Source of the DNA: Alphaproteobacteria bacterium
Lineage (GTDB): Bacteria > Pseudomonadota > Alphaproteobacteria > UBA828
Assembly (NCBI GenBank): GCA_022820945.1
Contig: JAJEEP010000063.1
Location: 1-38,630 of the forward strand
Direction: 5' to 3'
DNA: 38,630 bases
Shown here: one piece after another, positions 22,070 through 35,474 of the stretch
Layout: each line of letters opens with the position of its first letter
Numbering within the stretch: position 1 is the stretch's first letter
Made by a program: the position numbers and the translations under genes
The notes under the pieces: generated by a model
The model's database searches: none
Seen by the model: the letters and a program-made list of their open reading frames with translations, nothing else
Told to the model about the DNA's origin: nothing

Positions 22070-22443
22070 TAGTGTCCCGACTCAGAAGTTTCTATCCAAC
22101 TTTGGCATGGACCTTGAGCGTTCGGTGACAGAAGCGTTCGACGGTGGTGAGGATGTCGTCGGCGGACTTGGTCCAGCGGAAGGGTTTGGGGTTGCGGTTG
22201 TGGGCTTCGATGTAGCGCTCGATGGCGGCCTCTACCTGGCTGGTCGAGCGGCGCACGCCGCGCCGCGCCCCGTGCGAGGACTTGCGACGCCGAGCCCGCT
22301 GCTCCAGCTCACCCCGTTCGGCATCGCTCAGCACAATCGCAACCGCCTTACCCCACGCCGTGGCCCCCTCCGCATCGACAATCCGAGGCGCAGCGACTCA
22401 CAGGCCGACACAGTTGGCTAGTTATTTGTGAAGCCGGACACTA
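22070..22443. mobile_element. Internally deleted IS630-family element (374 bp, MITE-like)
   Basis: Flanked by TA on both sides, as IS630/Tc1-mariner elements are, with facing ends TAGTGTCC (22070-22077) and GGACACTA (22436-22443); the similarity continues imperfectly inward. Only the beginning and end of a transposase remain inside, joined without the DDE core. It is a non-autonomous derivative that could move only with help from a full-length relative. Its right end forms part of the thiS-thiG stop codon. Confidence 0.75.
22092..22334 (-). pseudogene. IS630 transposase remnant, N- and C-terminal pieces joined
   Basis: The 80-codon frame starts VLSDAERGELEQRARRRKSSH, the usual N-terminus of this IS630 group, and jumps near GARRGVRR to AIERYIEAHNRNPKPFRWTKSADDILTTVERFC, the usual C-terminus. 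About 250 central residues with the catalytic DDE triad are missing. The GTG at 22334 is a possible start, and upstream residues (DAEGATAWGKAVAI) extend the match. An open frame is kept but it has no catalytic ability. Confidence 0.72.
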
Positions 22444-23433
22444 GATGAGTCCACCGAGCGGCGACGAGGGGTCGGCGTAGCGCTTCTTCGCCATGCGGCC
22501 GGCGAGGTAGGCGAGGCGGCCGGCCTCCACCGCGTGACGCATGGCGTGCGCCATCAGCACCGGGTCCCTGGCGGCGGCGATGGCGGTGTTCATCAGCACC
22601 CCGTCGCAGCCGAGCTCCATCGCCACGGCGGCATCGGAGGCCGTGCCGACGCCGGCATCAACCAGCACGGGCACAGCGCACCGCTCGACGATGATGCGGA
22701 TACCGACGGGGTTCTGCACGCCGAGCCCGGAGCCGATGGGCGCCGCCAGCGGCATGATCGCGGCGCAGCCCATATCCTCCAGCCGCTTGGCCATGATCGG
22801 GTCATCGCTGCAATAGACCATGACCTCGAAGCCGTCCTTGATGAGGATCTCGGCAGCGCGGAGAGTCTCGGCCATGTTGGGATAAAGCGTCTCCTGATCG
22901 CCGAGCACCTCGAGCTTGACCAGGGACCAGCCGCCAGCCTCGCGCGCGAGCCTCAGCGTGCGGACGGCATCCTCGCCGGTAAAGCAGCCGGCGGTGTTGG
23001 GCAGGTACGTATAGCGCTTGGGATCGACGTAATCGATCAGCATCGGCGCGTCGGGGTCGGTGACGTTCACCCGACGCACCGCAACCGTGACGATCTCGGC
23101 GCCGGAGGCATCCAGCGCCGCGGCTGTCTGCTCGAAGTCGCGGTACTTGCCGGTGCCGACGATCAGCCGCGAGCGGAAGCGCCGGCCGGCGACTTCCCAG
23201 CTGTCGTCGTCCGCTGCTATCGGCGCAGGGTCGGTGCCGCCGCCGATGAAGTGCACGATCTCGAGCCGGTCGCCGGCGGCGACGGCGGTCGCGTCGTAGG
23301 CGCTCCGCGGCACAATTTCGAGATTGCGCTCGACCGCGATCTTGCGTGGGTCGAGCCCGAGCCCTGTCACGATGCTATGGACCGACTGGGGCTCGTCGAA
23401 CTCGCGGAGCTCGCCGTTTATCTGCACCTGCAT
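22441..23433 (-). CDS. thiSG: Fused sulfur carrier ThiS - thiazole synthase ThiG
   Basis: Makes the thiazole half of thiamine. Residues 1-66 are ThiS-like ([12 protein letters not shown] ... VHFIGGG) and residues about 78-330 are ThiG, with the Schiff-base Lys at about 173 (LVKLEVLGD), [32 protein letters not shown] and [13 protein letters not shown]. ThiS normally ends in Gly-Gly, whose terminal carboxylate is adenylated by ThiF and turned to thiocarboxylate. Here Gly64-66 continue into a 12-residue linker, so either the chain is cut after the glycines or another route is used. ThiS-ThiG fusions are annotated in some proteobacteria. No thiC, thiE, thiO or thiF is nearby. The stop codon overlaps an IS630 end without changing the protein. 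No TPP riboswitch was recognised in the 237 bp upstream. Confidence 0.92.
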   Translation of the reverse strand: MQVQINGELREFDEPQSVHSIVTGLGLDPRKIAVERNLEIVPRSAYDATAVAAGDRLEIVHFIGGGTDPAPIAADDDSWEVAGRRFRSRLIVGTGKYRDFEQTAAALDASGAEIVTVAVRRVNVTDPDAPMLIDYVDPKRYTYLPNTAGCFTGEDAVRTLRLAREAGGWSLVKLEVLGDQETLYPNMAETLRAAEILIKDGFEVMVYCSDDPIMAKRLEDMGCAAIMPLAAPIGSGLGVQNPVGIRIIVERCAVPVLVDAGVGTASDAAVAMELGCDGVLMNTAIAAARDPVLMAHAMRHAVEAGRLAYLAGRMAKKRYADPSSPLGGLI

Positions 23434-23670
23434 GGATGTGCGTTCCGTACGCGTGCCGTCATTTGCCGCAGCGCTGCGACCTCACTGGGAGTATTGGTGA
23501 GGACTATGGCGATTTCAACCGGGTACGGCGACAACCTCATTCTCCGCGTAGTTTCTGTTGTCTGGCCCTTACTCGGGGAATGAGGGCGCGACGCAGGCCG
23601 TGACATCGGCGCGACATCCGGGCTAATAGTCGGGGCGCATCGACGGCACGGGTGAGCGAACGGAGCGGTC

Positions 23671-24675
23671 TTGAAAGTCGTCACAATCTTCGGTGGGACC
23701 GGGTTTCTCGGCCGCCACATCGTCCAACGGCTCGCGCAGGAGGGCTACGGCATCCGCGTCGCGACCCGGCGGCCGGAGCTTGCCGGATTTCTGCGCCCGT
23801 GCGGCGGGGTCGGCCAGATCGTTCCGGTTCAGGCCAACGTGCGCAATGAGGACTCGGTCCGACGCGCCGTGGCCGGTGCCGATGCGGTCATCAACCTGAC
23901 CGGCATACTCTACGAGCGCGGCCGGCAGAACTTCTACGCCGTCCACGTGGCGTCGGCCGACCGGATCGCGCGCGCAGCGGCGGACGCGGGCGTTGCGCAT
24001 CTGCTCCACGTCTCGGCCATCGGCGCGAACGCGACCTCACCGTCGGAATATGCACGATCCAAGGCCGCCGGCGAGAGCGCGGTGAAGGACGCGTTCCCCA
24101 ACGCCACCATCTTCAGGCCGAGCCTCGTGTTCGGGCCCGAGGACGACTTCTTCAACCGCTTCGCGTCCATGGTGCGCCTGGTCCCGGTGCTGCCGCTGTT
24201 CTTCGACGGCATGCCGAAGATGAAGCTCGACGGGCTCTTCCTCACGCCGGAGTTCGAGGCGGGCACCACGCGGTTCCAGCCGGTCTTCGTCGGCGACATC
24301 GCGGAGGCCGCCCAGCGGGCGCTCGGCGGCAAGGCGGCCGCGCAGGGCAGGACCTACGAGCTCGGCGGGCCGACCGTTTACAGCTACGCCGAGCTGATGG
24401 CGCTGGTCGCGTGCGAGACCGGTCGCGGGGCGCTTTACGTGCCGGTGCCTTTCTTCGCGGCGGCGGCGATGGCTAAGGTTCTTCAGTTTGCGCCGGTTCC
24501 GCCGCTGACGCCGGACCAGGTCAAGCTGCTCAGGATCGACAACGTCGTGGCCTCGGACGCGCTGGGACTCGCTGATCTCGGTATCGACGCGACTGCGGCA
24601 GAGCTCATTCTGCCGACCTATCTGCGCGATTACCGCCGCGGCAACACAGAATCGGCTCCGGTGAGTGGGACCTGA
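23671..24675 (+). CDS. Complex I NDUFA9 subunit-like NAD(P)-binding protein
   Basis: Atypical extended short-chain dehydrogenase of 334 residues. Nucleotide-binding GGTGFLG is at about 8-14, followed by VINLTGILYERGRQNFYAVHV and the SAIGANATSPSEYARSKAAGE segment, where a Tyr-x-x-x-Lys remains (YARSK). The pattern matches bacterial homologues of the NDUFA9 accessory subunit of respiratory complex I, which binds NADPH; a role in complex I assembly or quinone metabolism is only inferred. It starts with TTG at 23671 after GGAGCGG; no better start exists, as MKVVTIFGG is the natural N-terminus. It is convergent with uppP. Confidence 0.85.
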   Translation: MKVVTIFGGTGFLGRHIVQRLAQEGYGIRVATRRPELAGFLRPCGGVGQIVPVQANVRNEDSVRRAVAGADAVINLTGILYERGRQNFYAVHVASADRIARAAADAGVAHLLHVSAIGANATSPSEYARSKAAGESAVKDAFPNATIFRPSLVFGPEDDFFNRFASMVRLVPVLPLFFDGMPKMKLDGLFLTPEFEAGTTRFQPVFVGDIAEAAQRALGGKAAAQGRTYELGGPTVYSYAELMALVACETGRGALYVPVPFFAAAAMAKVLQFAPVPPLTPDQVKLLRIDNVVASDALGLADLGIDATAAELILPTYLRDYRRGNTESAPVSGT

Positions 24676-24709
24676 GCCACCCCTCCCCGTCAGCTAAGGC
24701 GCCGTCGCT

Positions 24710-25519
24710 TCAGGCCACGTAGTAGAGCCAGACGAGCACCGCCCCGCCCAGCAGCAGTCGGTAGATCACGAACGGCGTGAAGCTCACGCGCCGCAAAAGG
24801 GCGAGCAGCAGCGCGATCGCGATGAGCGCCACCACGAAGGAGAGCGCCGCGGCAAGCGCCGCGCTGCCGGTGACGATCGGATCGCCCTGTTGCCAGACCT
24901 CGTAGCCGGCGACCGCGCCGCTCGCCGCGATCACCGGGATCGACATGAGCATCGCGAAGCGAGCCGCCGCCGGCCGTTCGTAGCCGAGCCAGCGCGCCGC
25001 CGTCATGGTGACGCCGGAGCGGCTCGCGCCCGGAATGAGGGCGAGCACCTGAGCCAGCCCGATGAAGAATGCGTGGCCGAGCGTCATGTGCTCGACCTCT
25101 CTTACGGTGAGCCCGATGCGATCGGCGAAATAGAGCAGGATACCGAAGGCGATCGTGGCCCAGGCGACGACCTCCGGGTTGCGCAGCATTTCGTGCCCTA
25201 GCACGTAGATCGCACCGCCCGCGAGGATCACGGGGATGGCTGAGACCAACACATAGAAGCCGAGCGCCCGGCCCAGGCGCCGGTCCCGCCGCCGCCAGCG
25301 CCCGCCGATCCAGCCGAGGACAATCTGCCCGAGATCGCGCCAGAAGTAGACCAGAACCGCCGCCAGCGTGCCGACATGGACCGCCACGTCCATGACCAGC
25401 CCCTGGTCCTGCCATCCGGTGACGAATGGCACGAGCACCAGGTGCCCGGACGAGCTCACCGGCAGAAACTCGGTGATGCCCTGAATGATCGTGATGACGA
25501 CGATATGAAGGAACGGCAC
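24710..25519 (-). CDS. uppP: Undecaprenyl-diphosphatase UppP (BacA)
   Basis: Integral membrane enzyme that dephosphorylates undecaprenyl diphosphate on the periplasmic side, recycling the lipid carrier for peptidoglycan; extra copies give bacitracin resistance. 269 residues, with about seven to eight membrane segments. Family motifs: QGITEFLPVSSSGH near residue 13 (the catalytic Glu/Ser/His region) and LIPGASRSGVTMTAARWLG with the conserved Arg. Convergent with the NDUFA9-like gene, 34 bp between stops. Confidence 0.96.
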   Translation of the reverse strand: MPFLHIVVITIIQGITEFLPVSSSGHLVLVPFVTGWQDQGLVMDVAVHVGTLAAVLVYFWRDLGQIVLGWIGGRWRRRDRRLGRALGFYVLVSAIPVILAGGAIYVLGHEMLRNPEVVAWATIAFGILLYFADRIGLTVREVEHMTLGHAFFIGLAQVLALIPGASRSGVTMTAARWLGYERPAAARFAMLMSIPVIAASGAVAGYEVWQQGDPIVTGSAALAAALSFVVALIAIALLLALLRRVSFTPFVIYRLLLGGAVLVWLYYVA

Positions 25520-25700
25520 GGGCGTGCTGCTGCCTCAGTGTCGACCGACTCGGGCCGCGGCGCGCTTATACCATCGCTGGCCCGATCAGGCACGATGAGC
25601 CGCTCGCGACATTTCGTCGCGATTCGGTCCCATAATTCTCCGAAACTTTGGTCGGACCGGTCGACTTGAATTTCGACTCGGCGGCATGCGCGCTGTTTAG

Positions 25701-25736
25701 ACAGTAATACTGTCCTACAATGCCGAATTGTCTGGC
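25701..25736 (+). promoter_or_regulatory. Palindromic candidate operator upstream of gltD
   Basis: GACAGTAATACTGTC at 25701-25715 is a perfect 7+7 palindrome around one base. It sits directly before a -10-like TACAAT (25717-25722) and 115 bp ahead of the gltD start. A second -10-like TATAGT occurs at 25756-25761. The -35 matches are poor, as expected where an activator or repressor takes part. The 310-bp uppP-gltD gap contains no gene that I recognise. Confidence 0.4.
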
Positions 25737-25829
25737 CCATGTACCGGCTTGCCGCTATAGTACACAGGGCAACAGCGCAAGACCGGTGCCGAAAGCGGCC
25801 GCCACGCCGAAACCCTGGGGAGAGAGCGC

Positions 25830-27274
25830 GTGGGCGCAGACATGCTCAAATTCGTGACGCTGGAACAAGAGCACCCGGACAAGCGGGCGCCGGCGCTCCG
25901 CCGCCGCGACTGGGGCGAGGTCTACGAGGATTTTCGCCCGGAGGCGGCAGCCGACCAGGCCGCGCGCTGCTCCCAGTGCGGAGTCCCCTTTTGTCAGATT
26001 CACTGCCCGGTCTCGAACAACATTCCCGACTGGCTGATGCTCACGGCTGAAGGGCGGCTGGAAGAGGCTTACGAGATTTCGTCGGCGACCAACAACATGC
26101 CCGAGATCTGCGGCCGCATCTGCCCGCAGGATCGCCTCTGTGAAGGCAACTGCGTGATCGAAAAGGGCTTCGAGTCGGTCACCATCGGTGCGGTGGAGCG
26201 CTACATCACCGACACCGCCTTCCGCAACGGATGGGTCAAGCCGCCAATACCCAGGGCAGAGCGGCCACAGTCGGTGGCCATCGTCGGCGCCGGCCCCGGT
26301 GGCCTGACGGTCGCCGAGGAACTGCGCCGCATGGGCTATCAGGCCCATGTCTACGACCGCTACGACCGGGTCGGCGGTCTGCTGATTTACGGGATACCGA
26401 ACTTCAAGCTGGAGAAGTCCATCGTTCAGCGCCGGGCCGACCTGCTCATCGAGGGCGGCGTGCACATGCACCTCAACGTGGAGGTCGGGCGCGACTGTTC
26501 GCTCGCAGAGTTGCGCACGCAGCACGATGCGGTGGTGATTGCGACCGGCGCTTATAAGGCGCGGGACGTGTCACTGCCGGGGATCGGCCTCGGCAACATT
26601 TTCCAGGCGATGGACTACCTCACCGCGAGCAACCGCAAGGGCTTGGGCGATGCGGTGCCGGCCTTCGACGACGGCACCCTCGACGCCAGCGGCAAGAATG
26701 TCGTGGTCGTCGGCGGCGGCGATACTGCGATGGATTGCGTGCGCACGGCGGTGCGCCAGGGCGCGCGCTCGGTGCGCTGCCTCTACCGTCGCGACCGCGC
26801 GAACATGCCGGGCTCGATGCAGGAGGTGCGCCACGCCGAGGAAGAGGGCGTCGAGTTCGTCTGGCTGTCTGCGCCTGAGGCCGTGCTCGGCGATGCGACG
26901 GTGGAAGGCGTGCGCGCGGTGCGCATCCACCTCGGTGTCGCTGACGCGAGCGGGCGGCAGAGGCCCCAACCCATTCCGGGCTCGAGCTACTCCATCGACG
27001 CCGACCTGCTCATCAAGGCCTTGGGCTTCGACCCCGAGGACCTGCCGACCCTCTTCGGCGAGCCCACGTTGAAGACGACGCGCTGGGGCACGCTACTGAT
27101 CGACTGGCGCACCATGATGACGAGCCTCGACGGCGTCTTCGCCATCGGCGACATCGTGCGCGGCGCCTCCCTGGTGGTGTGGGCGATCAAGGACGGGCGC
27201 GACGCCGCGCGCTCCATTCACCGCTACATTCAGACGAACGCGGACGAACGCGACGGCGTGAGGGAGGCAGCCGC

Positions 27275-27278
<4 letters not shown>
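25830..27278 (+). CDS. gltD: Glutamate synthase (NADPH) small subunit
   Basis: Passes electrons from NADPH through FAD and iron-sulfur clusters to the large subunit for glutamate formation from glutamine and 2-oxoglutarate. 482 residues: an N-terminal Cys-rich domain (CSQCGVPFCQIHCP, CGRICPQDRLCEGNC) for 4Fe-4S centres, FAD-binding GAGPGGLTVAEELRRMG, NADPH-binding VVGGGDTAMDCVRTA and C-terminal GVFAIGDIVRG. GTG at 25830 is chosen because GGGGAGAG lies about five bases before it, whereas the in-frame ATG at 25842 lacks a ribosome site. Its stop overlaps the gltB ATG. The gltD-first order occurs in Azospirillum-type bacteria. Confidence 0.95.
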
Positions 27279-31789
<4,511 letters not shown>

Positions 31790-31832
31790 GCCGATTTGGG
31801 GCCGGGTCGAAGGCGCCGCAGGCGCGCAAGCC

Positions 31833-33131
31833 ATGAGCCCCCTGAGCGAGGCGCCCGTTCCGCCCGAGGACATCGCCGCACTCCAGCAAGAGCGGTGGCA
31901 GGCCCAGCGGGCCTACGTCATCCGGCAGTCACCCTTCTTCGCCCGGCTGTGGGCCGGCCGTCGCGTGCCGGAGCAGCTGGAAGACCTGCCGGCCCTCCCG
32001 CTTTGCGACAAGGCGATGCTGCGCGAATCCCAGGCCACGAATCCGCCGTTCGGCGACTACCTCGCGGCCGTGCGCGAGTTCGTCATCCGCCTGCATCGCA
32101 CCTCCGGCACCACCGGCCAGGCGATGAACATCGCCCAGACGCAGGCCGACGCGGCGCAGACGGCCGAGGTCGGCGCACGCTGCTTTCAGGCCGCGGGCCT
32201 GACCACCGGCACGCTCACGGTCCACTGCCTCAACTACCGGATGTGGATGGGCGGCGTGAGCGACCATCTCTCCCTCGAGGCCGCCGGTGCGACTGTCATT
32301 CCCTTCGGCGCGGGAGACAGCCAACTGCTGGTGCGCACGATCCTCGATCTCAAGATCCGTGTGATTCACTGCACGCCTTCCTACCCCGCCGCCCTGGAGC
32401 AGACCATCGCGGAGCACTTCCCCGGCCTCGCGCCTCGTGACCTGGGGCTCACGCTCGGCCTCTTCGGCGGCGAAGCGGGCCTGGACAACCCGAGCTTTCG
32501 CGGGCGCATGGAATCTGTCTGGGGCTTCACCGCGCGCAACGCGAACTACGGCGTCTCCGACGTGTTCAGCAATTTCGCGAGCCAGTGCTGGGCCAGCAAC
32601 GACCTGCACTTCCTGGGAGAGGACGTGCTGTATCCGGAGCTGATCGAGCCGGAGAGCGGCGAGCCGCTGCCTTGGCGCGAAGGCGCGAGCGGTGAGCTGG
32701 TTCTGACCCACCTCAAGCGCGAGGCGCAGCCGCTGGTGCGATTCCGCACCAACGACGTGATCGTCATCACTGGTACAGGCGCGTGCACGTGCGGGCGCGA
32801 GGCGACCCGCTTCCGCGTGCTCGGTCGTAGCGACGACATGGTCGTGGTGCGGGGAGTTAACGTCTTCCCCACGGCCGTCGGCGGCGTTATCGCCGGGTTC
32901 AACGCGCTCTCGGGCCAGTTCCGCATCCGGCTCAAGGGCGGCGGCCCCTACGACCGCCTGCCGGTGGACGCCGAAATGGCGCAAGGCGCCGAGGCCTCGG
33001 GCGCGCTGGTTGAGCGCGTGGAAAAGGCGCTCAGGGCCACGCTCCGCGCCTCGGCCAGCGTGACTCTGCTGCCGGCCGCCTCGCTACCGCGTACGGGCGG
33101 CAAGACGCGGCGGCTGATCCGGGAGGACTGA
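31833..33131 (+). CDS. Phenylacetate-CoA ligase-like AMP-forming enzyme
   Basis: 432 residues of the PaaK branch of adenylate-forming enzymes, which make aryl-CoA thioesters from an aromatic acid, ATP and CoA. Visible: P-loop TSGTTG (90-95), FGGEAGLDNPSFRGRME, the YGVSD segment in place of the usual YG(S/M)(T/S)E, ELVLTHLKREAQPLVRFRTND, the hinge LGRSDDMVVVRGVNVFP and a C-terminal GKTRRL. The rest of the phenylacetate pathway (paaABCDE) is absent, so the true acid may differ. It begins 43 bp after gltB and is followed two bases later by an enoyl-CoA hydratase gene, so these two work together. Confidence 0.85.
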   Translation: MSPLSEAPVPPEDIAALQQERWQAQRAYVIRQSPFFARLWAGRRVPEQLEDLPALPLCDKAMLRESQATNPPFGDYLAAVREFVIRLHRTSGTTGQAMNIAQTQADAAQTAEVGARCFQAAGLTTGTLTVHCLNYRMWMGGVSDHLSLEAAGATVIPFGAGDSQLLVRTILDLKIRVIHCTPSYPAALEQTIAEHFPGLAPRDLGLTLGLFGGEAGLDNPSFRGRMESVWGFTARNANYGVSDVFSNFASQCWASNDLHFLGEDVLYPELIEPESGEPLPWREGASGELVLTHLKREAQPLVRFRTNDVIVITGTGACTCGREATRFRVLGRSDDMVVVRGVNVFPTAVGGVIAGFNALSGQFRIRLKGGGPYDRLPVDAEMAQGAEASGALVERVEKALRATLRASASVTLLPAASLPRTGGKTRRLIRED

Positions 33132-33133
33132 CG

Positions 33134-33889
33134 ATGGCAGGCACGGTGCTGACGAGTATCACGGATGGCGTCGCCGCGCTGACGCTCAACCGGCCGGAAC
33201 GCCTCAACGCGCTGAACGGCGTGCTGCTCGCCGACCTTTGCGCGGCGCTGGATGAGGCGCTCGCCGACGACCGGGTGGGCGCGCTGGTGCTGCGCGGTGC
33301 AGGACGAGCCTTTTGCTCCGGCGACGACCTCAAGGATATCGAGAACCAGACCGCCAGCGAAGCGGAGACCCGGGCCTTCATCAAGGCCATTCAGGACGTC
33401 TCGCGCCGGTTGGTGCTGGGCGACAAGGTGGTGGTCGGCGGGATCCACGGCTGGGCCGTGGGCGGCGGGCTGGAATGGGCGATCAACTGCGACCTCGCCG
33501 TCTTCGGCGAGGGCACCAGGTGTTTCTTTCCTGAGATCAAGTGGGGAATGTTCCCGACCGGCGGCGTGACGGCCATCCTTCCGCGCATCGTGGGACTGGC
33601 GAAGACCCGCGAACTGCTCCTGCTCGGCGAGACCTTCGGCGCCGCCGAGGCCCAAGAAATGGGCTTGGCCTGGCGGGTGGTGCCTGACGGTGCGGTGTTC
33701 GAGACGGCGCACGAGACGGCGGCGCGTATCGCTGCCCTGCCGCAGGGTGCGGTGCGCGAACTGAAGCGGGTGCTCAACCGGTCGGGCGGCTTCGACATCG
33801 AAGGCGCGCTGGCGCTGGAGACCGAGGCGACGGTGCAGCGCTTTCTCGACCCCCAGACGGCAGAGCGGGTGAAGAGCTTCGGCAACTGA
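33134..33889 (+). CDS. Enoyl-CoA hydratase/isomerase family protein
   Basis: 251-residue crotonase-fold enzyme. The oxyanion-hole segments GAGRAFCSGDDL and HGWAVGGGLEWAINCD are present, and both catalytic Glu positions of hydratases are filled (E114 in GGGLEWA, E134 in FFPEIKWG). It probably adds water across, or shifts, the double bond of an acyl-CoA made from the product of the adjacent CoA ligase. It starts two bases after that gene ends. The precise substrate cannot be told. Confidence 0.88.
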   Translation: MAGTVLTSITDGVAALTLNRPERLNALNGVLLADLCAALDEALADDRVGALVLRGAGRAFCSGDDLKDIENQTASEAETRAFIKAIQDVSRRLVLGDKVVVGGIHGWAVGGGLEWAINCDLAVFGEGTRCFFPEIKWGMFPTGGVTAILPRIVGLAKTRELLLLGETFGAAEAQEMGLAWRVVPDGAVFETAHETAARIAALPQGAVRELKRVLNRSGGFDIEGALALETEATVQRFLDPQTAERVKSFGN

Positions 33890-34179
33890 CGTCCCCGGTT
33901 AGGGAATGTTCACACCAATTATGCGAATCCTGTTACCAATTTGGGATGGAGATCACGGAAGCTCAATACGCGCATCTTGCATCGCCACGCTTCGGCCTGC
34001 CAAAACTGTGGTCTTGCGGCCGGAGCGGTCGGCGGTCGCAGTCTATCGCGGGGCCTGCGAGGACAGACGCGCTCCAGGGCGAGGGTCCTCGCGCGAACGG
34101 GTCGTGCTTGTGCGACGAGCCGGCATGACGCACCCTTCGGGAACCCCGGTTCAGTTCCATCAGCGAGGGGGACGCGAGC
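33890..34179. other. Intergenic stretch with possible insertion-sequence scrap
   Basis: GGGAATGTTCACACC at about 33902 resembles an insertion-sequence end, and from 33946 an ATG frame begins MEITEAQYAHLA, like the first residues of some IS5-type transposases (MEITEAQYxRIA). The similarity stops after about 12 codons. The remaining bases up to 34179 hold no gene I recognise. It may be a relic of a deleted element; the match is short, so confidence is low. Confidence 0.3.
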
Positions 34180-35037
34180 ATGGGGATCGTGGTCGACGTT
34201 GTACTGCCGATTGCGCTTGCGTTCATCATGCTCGCGCTCGGCCTTGGGCTTACCTTCGGCGATTTCGCACGGGTCGCGACGCGCTCGCGCGACTTCCTCG
34301 TGGGCGCCGTGGCGCAGGTGGTGCTCCTGCCGGCGGTGGCTTTCGGCCTGGTCAGCATCTGGCCGCTTGCACCGGAGCTTGCGCTCGGAGTCATGATCAT
34401 CGCTGCGGCGCCGGGCGGGGTGACCTCCAATCTGCTCACCGCCTTCGGGCGCGGCGACGTGGCGCTGTCCATCTCGCTAACCGCCGTCATCAGTCTGCTC
34501 GGCGTGGTCACGATCCCGTTCATCGTCCTGTTTGCCCATGCGCACTTCGTGGGCGGGGATGCGGGCGACGTCTCCGTTGCCGAAACCGCGCTCGGCGTCT
34601 TCCTGATCGTTGCCTTGCCCGTGCTGATCGGGCTCGCGGTCCGCCGCTTGGCCGAGGGTTTCGCGACACGGGTCCAGCCCACCGCGCGCCGGATCTCGGC
34701 GCTGCTCTTCGTGCTGGTTCTGGCCGCCGCCATCTATCAGGAGCACGAGAACGCGCTGGAGTACATGGGCCAGTCCGGGCCGGTGACGGCCGTGCTGAAC
34801 GTCGTGATGATGGCGCTGGCCTACCTGCTCGCGCGGTTCCTGGCGAGCGGCCCGCGCCAGCGCATCTCCATCTCCATCGAATGCGGGCTGCAGAACGGCA
34901 CTCTGGCCATCGCCGTGGCGACGCTTCTGTTCGGCGGCGGGATTACCGTCGTGCCGGCGGCCACCTACAGCCTGATCATGTTCGGGACCGCGCTCATCTT
35001 CATCGCCTTCCTCAGGAGCCGCGGCGCGCCGGCTTGA
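34180..35037 (+). CDS. Bile acid:sodium symporter (BASS) family transporter
   Basis: 285 residues with about nine hydrophobic segments in the inner membrane. The crossing-helix signatures of the family are visible: MIIAAAPGGVTSNLLTAFGRGD with the sodium-site Asn region, and near the end CGLQNGTLAIAVATLLF. Bacterial members carry bile salts, pantoate, 2-keto acids or other organic anions with sodium; the substrate here is unknown. It starts at ATG 34180 after AGCGAGGGGG and is convergent with vapC (8 bp between stops). Confidence 0.87.
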   Translation: MGIVVDVVLPIALAFIMLALGLGLTFGDFARVATRSRDFLVGAVAQVVLLPAVAFGLVSIWPLAPELALGVMIIAAAPGGVTSNLLTAFGRGDVALSISLTAVISLLGVVTIPFIVLFAHAHFVGGDAGDVSVAETALGVFLIVALPVLIGLAVRRLAEGFATRVQPTARRISALLFVLVLAAAIYQEHENALEYMGQSGPVTAVLNVVMMALAYLLARFLASGPRQRISISIECGLQNGTLAIAVATLLFGGGITVVPAATYSLIMFGTALIFIAFLRSRGAPA

Positions 35038-35045
35038 GGGATCGA

Positions 35046-35474
35046 TCAGACGAGCGGATTTTTCCAGCGCAGTCCGGGAAAGCGCGCCATGTCGGCATCG
35101 GTCGAGTGAAGCTCGGCCTGGTGCTCGATCGCCAAGGCGGCGAGATGTGCATCCGTCGTCAGATTGCCGGCAGTGCCCGCCGCTTCGAGGAGACCGAACA
35201 GAATTTCCGCGTGGCGGTCTCCGGGGTGAATGGTGACGGATTGCGGCCTGGCGAGCCAGGACCGGGCGCGCGAGCATGCACCGGCTACGTCGAGCGGATT
35301 TGACAGTATCCTCGGATTCGTCGCGATGCGGATGAAGCCCAGGATCGACGCCCAGGGAAGGCCGACAGTGTCGGTTCCATTCATCAGGCCTTCCCACCAC
35401 GCTCGTGCCGCCGCATGCCGACGGGACTGCGCATCATGAGAAAGCAGCAGGAGATTGACGTCGGGAACGATCAC
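35046..35474 (-). CDS. vapC: VapC-type PIN-domain ribonuclease toxin
   Basis: 142 residues with the PIN fold: first acid D5 in MIVPDVNLLL, LPWASILGFIRIATNPRI, then D108 (TTDAHLAALAIEHQA) and the D126/D128 pair (HSTDADMARFPGLRWKNPL). VapC toxins cleave tRNA or rRNA and are held inactive by the adjacent antitoxin. The ATG overlaps the vapB stop (ATGA). The central Glu seen in many VapC proteins is not obvious, as is common for this subgroup. Confidence 0.85.
   Translation of the reverse strand: MIVPDVNLLLLSHDAQSRRHAAARAWWEGLMNGTDTVGLPWASILGFIRIATNPRILSNPLDVAGACSRARSWLARPQSVTIHPGDRHAEILFGLLEAAGTAGNLTTDAHLAALAIEHQAELHSTDADMARFPGLRWKNPLV

Noticed and set aside
23434..23670. Possible TPP riboswitch upstream of thiSG
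   Set aside because: Neither the CTGAGA nor the ACCTGATCTGGATAATGCCAGCG-like core of THI elements could be found on the minus strand in this interval.
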